DNA of 10,452 nucleotides from Desulfobacterales bacterium (GTDB taxonomy: Bacteria > Desulfobacterota > Desulfobacteria > Desulfobacterales > ETH-SRB1). Positions 1-7,578 of this stretch are shown here, one piece after another (position 1 is the first letter of the stretch; every line of letters starts with the position of its first letter). The notes beneath the pieces were generated by a model, which was given only the letters and a program-made list of their open reading frames with translations, was not told where the DNA came from and did not search any database. The stretch is taken from NCBI GenBank assembly GCA_030017395.1, contig JASEIZ010000055.1, forward strand, positions 1-10,452, given 5' to 3'. The translations under genes were made by a program, and so were the position numbers.

Positions 1-289
1 GATGGAGTATCATTAATATTTCTAAGCCGCCTGTGCGGCGGTCAACGGCACAAGAATGTCAGCAAAAAAGAATCCAGTTTTCTAAGCCGCCTGTGCGGCG
101 GTCAACACTTTGATCTTGATTTTATTCTAAACACTAATGTTTCTAAGCCGCCTGTGCGGCGGTCAACAAATAGTAAGAGTGGCAAAGGCGGCTATTTTAT
201 GTTTCTAAGCCGCCTGTGCGGCGGTCAACGAAAATGTGCCGACCCCAGATATTTGCCCAATTTTCTAAGCCGCCTGTGCGGCGGTCAAC
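1..289 (-). CRISPR. Type I-F CRISPR array, leader-proximal end, continuing past the left edge
   Basis: Five identical 28-nt repeats lie at 19-46, 79-106, 140-167, 202-229 and 262-289. They separate spacers at 47-78 (32 nt), 107-139 (33), 168-201 (34) and 230-261 (32); bases 1-18 are part of a further spacer. Read on the minus strand the repeat begins GTTGACC and ends CTTAGAAA, the usual I-F pattern. Its centre forms a 5-bp stem CCGCC/GGCGG with the loop GCACA. In this family Csy4 cuts at the 3' base of that stem, after base 20, which would leave the 8-nt 5' handle CUUAGAAA on each crRNA. The orientation, the handle and the adjacent leader at 290-417 all put the newest spacer at 230-261. No repeat is degenerate, as expected near the leader. 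I could not assign any spacer to a target. Confidence 0.98.
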
Positions 290-356
290 TGTAAAATCGG
301 AACAAAAAAACAAGCTGCAACATGCACTTAAAAGAAATTGTTCGAAAAAACCAAAT

Positions 357-385
357 ATTTTAGCCTGGTTGCAACTTATTGATAA
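357..385 (-). promoter_or_regulatory. Putative CRISPR array promoter
   Basis: On the minus strand a -35-like TTATCA (385-380; 4 of 6 to consensus) is followed by exactly 17 nt and a -10-like TAAAAT (362-357; 5 of 6). Transcription would start near 350 and enter the first repeat at 289 after roughly 60 nt of leader RNA. Spacing and location fit a pre-crRNA promoter, but the region is AT-rich and such matches arise by chance. Confidence 0.45.
372..384 (-). promoter_or_regulatory. Putative IHF binding site in the leader
   Basis: The minus-strand sequence TATCAATAAGTTG fits the IHF consensus WATCAANNNNTTR at every defined position. IHF bends leaders to guide Cas1-Cas2 integration in type I-E and I-F systems; that is known for the family. 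Here the site lies about 83 nt from the first repeat, so it could be a leader-distal site. I found no second perfect match nearer the repeat. It overlaps the predicted -35 region, so IHF could also affect array transcription. Confidence 0.6.
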
Positions 386-417
386 TAAAGCAGTTTTTTG
401 AAGAGCATTTTTTTTGG

Positions 418-996
418 TTAAAACAGCGGCACTGTGGTTGTATTGCTCAATCCATAACAAGAGTACAAGCCTGTTTGCGGCTGCTCCATTGCCTGTTTTT
501 CAATAAACAAACGGAAGCGCTGTCCGCTTGTTTGACTGGACATATTGATATAAGGCAGTTTGATGGGTTGCTCTTCAAAGTCTTCAAAGTGCGCCAAGGC
601 CTGTTGCAAAGTTTCTCCTTTACGTTTGGCTCTGCGCCTTGCCAGCTTTTCCTTATTGCCTTTAAGTTTAATATGCTTGAAACAAGCGTGCCCCGCTAAT
701 TTTTCAGGCACAGGTTTGATTTGTCCTATATACACATAATCGCTGAGCCGGTTCAGCCATCTTTCACAATGCAGTTGTTCCAGCGATTTCTCGTCTTCGG
801 CAAATAGTTGTAGTTTTGTACCGAGAGAATGTTTGTCGGCATTATACTCAGAAAAACCCACACCAATAGTAGATGCGTTATCTGCATTTTTGTTTTCCAC
901 CAACGCTATGTGTATCTGCTGATATAATTTCTGCCAGAGAAAATACACGCCTATATCTGCATTGGGCAATAAGGATATTTCTTGATAGTAGCTCAT
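418..996 (-). CDS. cas6f: Cas6f / Csy4, CRISPR RNA endoribonuclease
   Basis: This 192-residue protein has the family's usual length (about 185-190). It cuts the pre-crRNA inside each repeat and stays bound to the 3' hairpin as the head of the Csy complex. His29 falls in the N-terminal helix at the number known for the catalytic His29 of P. aeruginosa Csy4. The SSQTSGQ segment (153-159) matches the family's serine-containing active-site strand, and GQRFRLF follows at 158-164. A basic arginine-rich helix (about 112-127, ARRRAKRK) fits the groove of the repeat hairpin. The C terminus CYGLSNTTTVPLF is the typical Cas6f ending. The start is ATG, with a strong TAAGGAGG 5 nt upstream that overlaps the csy3 stop codon, which implies coupled translation. 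It is the last cas gene before the leader. Confidence 0.97.
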   Translation of the reverse strand: MSYYQEISLLPNADIGVYFLWQKLYQQIHIALVENKNADNASTIGVGFSEYNADKHSLGTKLQLFAEDEKSLEQLHCERWLNRLSDYVYIGQIKPVPEKLAGHACFKHIKLKGNKEKLARRRAKRKGETLQQALAHFEDFEEQPIKLPYINMSSQTSGQRFRLFIEKQAMEQPQTGLYSCYGLSNTTTVPLF

Positions 997-1005
997 TTTT
1001 CCTCC

Positions 1006-2028
1006 TTATTTGTCGCTTTCACCGAATACACCACCACGCACTAGAACAGCCATGACATAGTGTTCATCTTCTTTTTTCGTAAGCGAACCACCACGGGCGA
1101 AATTGTCGAAAAGGGTATAAAAGTCGGCTTTTTGGATAGGTGTCCGGTAAGCTTTCCCCATATTGGTCACAGCTCCATAGGGCTCAATTGCAATTGGGCC
1201 AATTTGTGCCTCATCAAATTCTGGATACCATGTATCTATAGTACGGAGCGCATTACCGATTTTTTGTGAATGCATCCCCGCAATCCCGTCAATGGCATAC
1301 AAAATTTTACTTTTCTTTCCCTTGCCCTTGTCAAGGACGAGCTCTTCGCTTGGATAGACGTCCTGGGCCTTGCCAACCTTTGCAAAAGCTTCTATTTCCA
1401 ATAATAGGAAGGTTTTCCGGCCTGAAAGCACTTCAGCAATTTTTCCTGCAAGGCTGATGATCTGTGAGTCATCACTATTAAAATCCCTTATGCCCATTGT
1501 TGTAGCATCGAAAAGCCATGCAGCTTCGGTATCCTTGTTCAACGCCTTGACTTTCACCTCAATGTTTTCAGCACCAAGCCTGTTGCGCCATAAAAAACGC
1601 GCATTCGCAATGTTTGTGGCGTAGCGTCTTGCAAGTTCTGTAAAGCCTTCTTCTTTATTGTATTTTTTTGCTGCTGTCGCGTAGGTTTTGTTGAATTCGG
1701 AATTGTTGCAGGCAGATGGGGTTTCAACTCCGCTTAAAACTTTCAGGGTGAAGTGGAGCTTCAAGGTGTCTTGGTCAGTTCCCAACGCACAACTGTCAAC
1801 CGTTTGCAGGTTTGGATTTTCAATTTTGGCATCCAGCTTTGCAGGATCATCCCGATCTTTTTTTGTAAGACGGTTAGAAATGGTTCCGCGAACCGACTTT
1901 TCTATTAATTTTAAGGGAACTGCTTTTTCATTACGCCCTTCCCAGGTTGTTCCATACATGTAGCCATCGGAAGGAACAAGTTTTTTCTCAAAAGCCAGAA
2001 CGGACACGATATTGCCTTTTTTAGCCAT
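1006..2028 (-). CDS. csy3: Cas7f / Csy3, crRNA backbone subunit
   Basis: This 340-residue protein matches the usual Csy3 length (about 340). Six copies assemble along the spacer part of the crRNA in the Csy surveillance complex and protect and present it for pairing with target DNA. Family blocks I recognise are EKSVRGTISNRL (43-54), NPNLQTVD (71-78), LARRYATNIANARFLWRNR (132-150), HSQKIGNALRTIDTWYP (253-269), GPIAIEPYGAVT (277-288) and the C-terminal RGGVFGE (331-337). All resemble P. aeruginosa Csy3 closely. The chosen ATG has AAGGAGAA 7 nt upstream and gives an N terminus in register with the family (SVLAFEKKL). It starts 27 nt after the csy2 stop and ends 9 nt before cas6f. Nothing is truncated or unusual. 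Confidence 0.97.
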   Translation of the reverse strand: MAKKGNIVSVLAFEKKLVPSDGYMYGTTWEGRNEKAVPLKLIEKSVRGTISNRLTKKDRDDPAKLDAKIENPNLQTVDSCALGTDQDTLKLHFTLKVLSGVETPSACNNSEFNKTYATAAKKYNKEEGFTELARRYATNIANARFLWRNRLGAENIEVKVKALNKDTEAAWLFDATTMGIRDFNSDDSQIISLAGKIAEVLSGRKTFLLLEIEAFAKVGKAQDVYPSEELVLDKGKGKKSKILYAIDGIAGMHSQKIGNALRTIDTWYPEFDEAQIGPIAIEPYGAVTNMGKAYRTPIQKADFYTLFDNFARGGSLTKKEDEHYVMAVLVRGGVFGESDK

Positions 2029-2055
2029 GGTTTTTCTCCTTGTAATAATATTTAA

Positions 2056-2940
2056 TTATTTGATTTTGCGATTGTTTTGTTGACAGATATAAAGGTTGTT
2101 TTCCAGGTCGGTGTGGTAATTCCAGAGCATGTGGTCCAAATTCTTTATGCGATATGGCATTACAAACTCACCGAGGGTTACAATGGTTTCGGCAAAGCGG
2201 TGAGGCGTATTAGAATCCCGCTGGTTCTGAGCCTGACGCAAATCGGTGATACCATGAAAGCCGGTTGCAATCGGAACTATCCACCCGGACGTTTTACGTC
2301 TGCTGGTCCAGTTGACATTTCCATCCGAATCCTTTTCGCTCCGGTGCATTACCTTGAGGTAATCAAGCATCGCGTCAATCGCGTCAAGGCCATCTTCCAT
2401 TGACTTTTCCATGAGTTCACGGCGTTCGGTTATAACATAACCGGGCATAAGTTTACGGGTAAGCCTGCTGAATGCTTTATTGTCGATTATTTTTATAAAT
2501 TCCGGAATATTGAAACTTAAAATATCCCCACCGGCCAGTTTTATTTTGGCATAAAGCACGGTTGTTATTTCCTCCAGGGCCTCATCTTCATCATCTTTTT
2601 CAATTCCTTCGTATTCGATAACGAGGGAGACATCCAGATGACAACGACCCTCTTCGATGAAAGCAGGCCTTGCACCCTTTTTATCAAGCGGGTTTCCTGT
2701 TCCTACTATTGAGTAAACATAATCCCCCAGCCCTTTGTAAGTCTGTAAATCAATTTCATGGCAGACAACCGCTACACTTTTAAAACTCGCGTCTTTAAAA
2801 TTTCCATGATTGAGCATTCGCTGCAATGCGTGAGCACAACCGAGAAATGCGGTCATTGCAGGGAAACCTATTGTATATGGACTGGACAGGGCATTGGCAT
2901 TGTGCACATTAATGTGTGGGATTAGCAGAACCTTTCTCAT
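2056..2940 (-). CDS. csy2: Cas5f / Csy2, 5'-handle binding subunit
   Basis: This 294-residue protein is somewhat shorter than P. aeruginosa Csy2 (327). With Csy1 it forms the tail of the Csy complex that caps the 5' handle of the crRNA. Family blocks include LLIPHINVHNANALSSP (5-21, the N-terminal RAMP-fold strand), GFPAMTAFLG (25-34), FIEEGRCHLDVSLV (94-107), RLTRKLMPGYV (159-169), GWIVPIATGF (219-228) and TPHRFAETIVTLGEFVMPYR (245-264). The ATG overlaps the csy1 stop as ATGA, with GGAGG 7 nt upstream inside csy1, so the two partner subunits are translationally coupled. The shortening lies mainly in the central variable region (about 110-160 and 195-215), as judged by eye against the family. 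Confidence 0.96.
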   Translation of the reverse strand: MRKVLLIPHINVHNANALSSPYTIGFPAMTAFLGCAHALQRMLNHGNFKDASFKSVAVVCHEIDLQTYKGLGDYVYSIVGTGNPLDKKGARPAFIEEGRCHLDVSLVIEYEGIEKDDEDEALEEITTVLYAKIKLAGGDILSFNIPEFIKIIDNKAFSRLTRKLMPGYVITERRELMEKSMEDGLDAIDAMLDYLKVMHRSEKDSDGNVNWTSRRKTSGWIVPIATGFHGITDLRQAQNQRDSNTPHRFAETIVTLGEFVMPYRIKNLDHMLWNYHTDLENNLYICQQNNRKIK

Positions 2941-4175
2941 CTCAACGCCTCCTTGTTTTCTTCAATCAAACCTTTAATGTGGAGCAGTTCATCATCCCCA
3001 AGTGAAACAGCTTGTTTGCCAAGGGATTTTTTATAGGCAAAAACAATCCATCGTGAAAACTCATCAACTATCTTGTTTAGCCATTCATCCGAGCTTTCAC
3101 GTTCCTCGACCTTGAAATTGTCGAGCCATATCTTTTGATGTGCGGGGAGATTCGAGTAGTGATCCGAACGGGACCAGCCGGACTCATGTTGCCGAATCGA
3201 CCACATCACATCAATGACCTGATCAATTATGAACTTGATAATATTATTCCTGCCCTCACGGATATTTATATTGTTGTAACCAACAACCAAAAGCTTGTGC
3301 AGGGCGTCAAAGCTTTCTTTGAAATTACCTGCCCACAGGCTGTTTTCAAAAAAATTAAACCTTGGCAGGCGGATTTTGCGTTTTTGCAATGCAGGCGGCA
3401 TGCAGAGCAAAAGATATGTCTTTCCGCCATTCTGGTTGTTGAGAACGCTTATATTCTGTGGTTTGGTGCCACCGTAACCGATCACTGAAAGGTTAAAAAG
3501 GTCATCAAAACCGGCATCACAATGCTCCCCTTTTCGCTTCAGTTCTCTTGCCTCCCTGGTCTGGTCGGAAAAACGCATATCATTTACACAGTTTTTCAAC
3601 TCGAACATCAAACCCGATGGGGTTAAAATTGACAAAAGATGGTAATCGTTATCGCACGGAAAATAAACCTGCTTGACTTTTTCGCTTGTAACCGCAGTTT
3701 CATCACTCTCCTTGATGGCAAGAAATCCTTCCCTGATCTCTTCAAAAGATGCGGTTCCTACGGCAAGCTGTTTTTTTGCTGTTTCAGTTTCTTCTTCAAT
3801 GTGATCGATCAGTTTTTTACCGTCATCCAGTTTAAGTGACAAAAACTTATGGACATCCAATGCAGCCGCATTGCCAAAAACGTCCAAAGAACTTACGTTA
3901 TTCCCCGTTCTCAGAAAACCATCAGCTTTTTGGGGAAACTGCGCAATAATAGAACTAATCTTGGCACTTGGATGGGTAAATTTGCCTGGATGGGTTACCA
4001 TCGAAAGCTGGCCGGCCCTTTTGGCAGCATCAGGCAGCCAGTTGTCCAGAGCAAACTTTTCTTCGCATTCCCACTCAAGAGCCGCTTTCTTTTCATCTGA
4101 CATGGAAGCTTTGATTTTGCTTTTACGCCAGTTGTTTTTCCTCTCGTCAAAGAACTCCTCAATTGATTTGTCCAA
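2937..4175 (-). CDS. csy1: Cas8f / Csy1, large subunit that reads the PAM
   Basis: This 412-residue protein compares with 434 in P. aeruginosa. In the Csy complex Csy1 pairs with Csy2, recognises the protospacer-adjacent CC/GG motif and starts DNA unwinding. Conserved blocks are FGNAAALDVHKFL (100-112), DYHLLSILTPSGL (177-189), MRFSDQTREARELKRKGE (200-217) and the signature VIGYGGTKPQNISVLNNQNGG (231-251). Asn102, Lys238 and Asn241 line up, with a constant offset of 9, with the PAM-contacting Asn111, Lys247 and Asn250 of P. aeruginosa Csy1. This suggests the same PAM preference. The start is TTG, chosen because GGAGGAG lies 5 nt upstream and the next in-frame ATG (residue 25) lacks a good ribosome site and would cut into the conserved N terminus. 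The gap to cas2-3 is 19 nt. Confidence 0.96.
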   Translation of the reverse strand: MDKSIEEFFDERKNNWRKSKIKASMSDEKKAALEWECEEKFALDNWLPDAAKRAGQLSMVTHPGKFTHPSAKISSIIAQFPQKADGFLRTGNNVSSLDVFGNAAALDVHKFLSLKLDDGKKLIDHIEEETETAKKQLAVGTASFEEIREGFLAIKESDETAVTSEKVKQVYFPCDNDYHLLSILTPSGLMFELKNCVNDMRFSDQTREARELKRKGEHCDAGFDDLFNLSVIGYGGTKPQNISVLNNQNGGKTYLLLCMPPALQKRKIRLPRFNFFENSLWAGNFKESFDALHKLLVVGYNNINIREGRNNIIKFIIDQVIDVMWSIRQHESGWSRSDHYSNLPAHQKIWLDNFKVEERESSDEWLNKIVDEFSRWIVFAYKKSLGKQAVSLGDDELLHIKGLIEENKEALR

Positions 4176-4194
4176 ATTAACTCCTCCTTTCCAT

Positions 4195-7100
4195 TTATTT
4201 TTTTGTCTCTTTTTTTAAACCAAACCGGTCTGAATAAATATAATTTGCGCCTACATTTTGATAATTGGGAAAATTGATTTCACCATATTTAAGCGATGCT
4301 GTTTTCATAGAAATATCTCCCTTGATCTCAACGATAGTTTCCAACAGGTTCACATAGTCCCTTTGTAACCAAAGGCGGTTGGTGTTTTTACCATCTAAAT
4401 TGTCATGTTCGATTCCATAAAGGGTTTCCACTTTGTTTGGTTTTCCCTTATCATCCTTTTCCACAAAGGTAAGCTTACCATCATCATAAAGCAGGTACAG
4501 CTTGATCGTCGGTTCACCCTTTCTGAATCGGTTTAATTGCTGGGGAATGGCCGTCAGCCACCAGTATTGGGTTAACCAGCCCTGCATGGACTCCGGCCCC
4601 ACATTGTCATAGGAGGTTAACAGGCTGGCGATGACATGATGTTCCAAATCGGCAAGGTTTTCATAAACGCAAAGTGGTTCGTTGCGTTTTATGCGAGGTA
4701 TTGCGTCAATGCATCGGGCGATTGATTTTTTATCCACGAGTTTTTTTAGATCGTGTGTGGTTAAACTAAATCCGTCATTGTCTTCATAGCCGGGCCGGCA
4801 GTATGCAGGCTTATCACTTCCAAATTTCAAGGCTCTTAGATTATATTGCATCACCGCAATGTTTGCCCATTCGAGGGATTTAAGACGATGGCGCAGTATC
4901 CTTCCCGCAAGTTGTATGAGCGACCGGAATGATGAGGGTTCGATAACTGCCCAGTCAAAATCATGGTCACGGCCGACCTCCTCAACGGGAGTTGCAACAA
5001 GGACAAAAATTATGTGATTGGCGCTACTGATACCAATATGCTGCCTTATAACCTGATTTTTAAATGCGGCAGGTTCTTCTCCATCTTTTTCCTTACGTCT
5101 TAAAACCTCGTCGAGGTGCTTTTCCTGCTCGTTTCGCAGCAATAAAACCTGCCTGCTGTGGTATGCCATGATTTTTGGTCCAAAATTTTCCGGCCATTTG
5201 GCCTGCATGAGGTATTCGGCAAGTTCGATGCATGGCTCGATGTTTGCCATCCTTACAACCCCAAAAGAAATTAGCCTGTCTGATCTTGTATCTTTCGTGT
5301 TGTGTCTCAGGTGTTTTTCAACTATTGCCAGTTTTATCTTTTCAAAGTAACCATGTTTTATTGAATCATGGTCATTTAGAAATTCGGGACATAACTCAAC
5401 GCAGTCTACTATTTCAGCCTTGCGCCTTACAGGTTGGCCTTTTAGTTTTTTAATCCGTTTATCGATAAAGTCGTTGTGAAGTTTCCTGTAGGCGATTCTC
5501 GACTTGTCCGAATCATGTTCTGTTATGGTTTCAATTCGAGTATTAAATTCATCAATCCAGGCACAACCAATACCTGCGCCAGCATCACGTGTTTTACTGA
5601 AAAGAGTCCAGCCTTCCCTGTATGCGTTAAAGTAGCCTTCGGCAAGATCAGGGGGAATGGTTGCGGATGAGATCATAACCTTGCGTCCAAGCATGCCGGC
5701 AAAATGGATTAACCGGCCGATTGCAATGAGGTCTGTACCGTCAAAATCGTCCACCTCATCGATGACAAGATCGGAAGACATAAGTCTCATGGCTGGAAGA
5801 ATGAAACGGCCGCCGCGTTTTGTCTCGGTTGCGCCCATGATATGATCGATGGTACAGGCCAGAACCGGAGCGTAGAGGAATTTTCTGTCCCGATCTTCTT
5901 TTAAAATGGTGGAAAATCCTTTTTCAGGGATGTTGCATTCATAGTCGATCTCTTCGTCCAGAAAGGATTCAAGGGATTCTGAACCGGAAAGTTCATTTGA
6001 TTCATCCTCTTTTTCCTGTACTGATATTCTGTTTTGAAGATGCAGATCCATAACTGCCCTTGAACCGATCAGAACAGCAAGTTCGGTTTCGTCAAGGCCG
6101 ATTCGATTTCTGTATTCATCACCCGTTTGCAGTGTAAGGGTTCTTAACCCCAAGGCAAGAATATACCGAAGGCTTTCACCATCGTTTGAAAGTACTCTCA
6201 TAACCTTTGCGTTGGCAAAGGTTTTTCCACAACCCGTGCTGGCCATATTAACGGCAAAAAACCCGAACTGGCCGCCCTTGCAAAATTCCGGCAACTGTTT
6301 CTTCCATGACTTGATTTTTTCAACTGCTCTGTCCTGCCATTTAAAGCCGGACTCACTTTTCCTTTTTAATGAACGAACGTCATGTGCAAAAGGAGGTTCC
6401 TTTTCAAAAGCAGGTAAAATGTGGGCAGTTTTCAGTGCATTTGCTGCAACCTCCACAAGATGTTCATCGAGCTTCTGTTTCAACTTTTTTTGGCGGTCGG
6501 TGTTGGCAAAAAGGTTTGTCTCGTTATGCCATTTTGGGTCGGCTTGCTGAGAAGAGTAAAAGTGATCTCCGAGCATCAGGCACATTCGGGCATGGAACAA
6601 AACAATTCTTATGCTGCCGTCATTCATCGCTTGTTGCATCAAACGCAAACAATCCTTTGCCTTTCCTGCCCATCTTTTAATTTGTTTAAGCCACTGTGAT
6701 GATTGATTTGGGAAACCCTGTGGAAACTCAAAACACTGACGCAGGTTTAGTTTGTACTCTTCTTCATTGAAACTGTTTTCATAACCCCATTGCGGGGTAA
6801 TGCGCTTTAGTATTTGTTGAATGGTTATTGCTGCTTCACCATGCCAGCTATCGCTATCATATTTTAAAGGCATCCGGTGGTGGGAAATAACCAACCACAC
6901 TATTGCGCCCGCAAGGTCGGGTAGATCGGCAAATATATTTTTGATATTATCCTCTTCTGCCTCTTTCAGCCGCTTATCAAGAGCTTTTTGAAGTTCGGCT
7001 TCATTAATTTCACTTTTTTCAAGACAGGTCAACCAACCAGCATCACCATCTTCTCCAAGTTCTTTTGCTAAAGCACAAATAATCAGACACGAGACCCATT

Positions 7101-7551
7101 CATGGCGAAGTGGATCGCCGACTATTTTTTTTGAATCTTTTTTAAGTTTATTCTGAAACCACAGAGTTGCCTTACCCCAGTCATGAAAAAGAGCGGATAG
7201 GGCTACAAGAGTCTTTATTAGTGGAAGATAGTGCCAGTCGTTTTCCCATTGGGAATTTAGAATATTTTTTTGGGTAGTATTGACCGGAACAATGCCTTGG
7301 CTGTTGAATTTTTGCCTATTCCCAACTATCCAGACCAGCTCGATCCGGCTCCGGCTGCGTATCCAGTGGCAGGAAACTGCCGTATTCTTCGAGGCTGTTT
7401 TACGAAGCAGTTTTTTTACCGCATTTAACCCTTCATTTGTGATAACCGTCTGCCATGTTTTGTCGCCTATGCGATTGGCAAAGGCATCGAGAACTCGACG
7501 GGTTTTGTTCAGGGCATTTTTTTCGCATTGGGAAACAAAAGTAACAATCAT
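4195..7551 (-). CDS. cas3: Cas2-3 fusion: adaptation subunit plus target-degrading helicase-nuclease
   Basis: This 1118-residue protein is the fused Cas2-Cas3 typical of type I-F (about 1,070-1,120). Residues 1 to about 95 are the Cas2 domain (MIVTFVSQCEKNAL, TWQTVIT, NTAVSCHWIR), which holds Cas1 for spacer integration. The HD nuclease follows, with His123-Asp124 in FHDWGKA, His150, and His224-His225 in SHHRMPL. The SF2 helicase has Walker A STGCGKT (438-444), DEVD (598-601), SAT (629-631) and motif VI QLAGRILRHR (880-889). After Csy binds a target, Cas3 unwinds and degrades the non-target strand. I chose ATG at 7551 because its N terminus matches the family. A TTG four codons upstream is possible but has no room for a ribosome site, and the ATG itself has only a weak one. 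It starts 27 nt after cas1. Confidence 0.96.
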   Translation of the reverse strand: MIVTFVSQCEKNALNKTRRVLDAFANRIGDKTWQTVITNEGLNAVKKLLRKTASKNTAVSCHWIRSRSRIELVWIVGNRQKFNSQGIVPVNTTQKNILNSQWENDWHYLPLIKTLVALSALFHDWGKATLWFQNKLKKDSKKIVGDPLRHEWVSCLIICALAKELGEDGDAGWLTCLEKSEINEAELQKALDKRLKEAEEDNIKNIFADLPDLAGAIVWLVISHHRMPLKYDSDSWHGEAAITIQQILKRITPQWGYENSFNEEEYKLNLRQCFEFPQGFPNQSSQWLKQIKRWAGKAKDCLRLMQQAMNDGSIRIVLFHARMCLMLGDHFYSSQQADPKWHNETNLFANTDRQKKLKQKLDEHLVEVAANALKTAHILPAFEKEPPFAHDVRSLKRKSESGFKWQDRAVEKIKSWKKQLPEFCKGGQFGFFAVNMASTGCGKTFANAKVMRVLSNDGESLRYILALGLRTLTLQTGDEYRNRIGLDETELAVLIGSRAVMDLHLQNRISVQEKEDESNELSGSESLESFLDEEIDYECNIPEKGFSTILKEDRDRKFLYAPVLACTIDHIMGATETKRGGRFILPAMRLMSSDLVIDEVDDFDGTDLIAIGRLIHFAGMLGRKVMISSATIPPDLAEGYFNAYREGWTLFSKTRDAGAGIGCAWIDEFNTRIETITEHDSDKSRIAYRKLHNDFIDKRIKKLKGQPVRRKAEIVDCVELCPEFLNDHDSIKHGYFEKIKLAIVEKHLRHNTKDTRSDRLISFGVVRMANIEPCIELAEYLMQAKWPENFGPKIMAYHSRQVLLLRNEQEKHLDEVLRRKEKDGEEPAAFKNQVIRQHIGISSANHIIFVLVATPVEEVGRDHDFDWAVIEPSSFRSLIQLAGRILRHRLKSLEWANIAVMQYNLRALKFGSDKPAYCRPGYEDNDGFSLTTHDLKKLVDKKSIARCIDAIPRIKRNEPLCVYENLADLEHHVIASLLTSYDNVGPESMQGWLTQYWWLTAIPQQLNRFRKGEPTIKLYLLYDDGKLTFVEKDDKGKPNKVETLYGIEHDNLDGKNTNRLWLQRDYVNLLETIVEIKGDISMKTASLKYGEINFPNYQNVGANYIYSDRFGLKKETKK

Positions 7552-7578
7552 CTGAAACCACAACCTATGTTTCTGTTT

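Larger units (their letters stand above)
290..417 (-). promoter_or_regulatory. CRISPR leader
   Basis: This AT-rich, non-coding 128-nt stretch lies between the stop of cas6f and the first repeat, where I-F leaders sit. It has runs of A/T on both sides of a sigma70-like promoter and an IHF consensus match, listed separately. Leaders direct both array transcription and polarised spacer integration. I see no convincing hairpin terminator after cas6f, so operon transcription may read through into the array. The plus-strand and minus-strand ORFs crossing it are spurious. Confidence 0.85.

Noticed and set aside
197..460. Minus-strand 87-residue ORF with repeated VDRRTGGLE
   Set aside because: The repeated peptide is the translation of CRISPR repeats, and the rest crosses the leader and the cas6f end. 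It is not a gene.
1060..7555. Many plus-strand ORFs of 60-127 residues over the cas genes
   Set aside because: They are antisense shadows of well-supported minus-strand cas genes, without recognisable domains or consistent ribosome sites.
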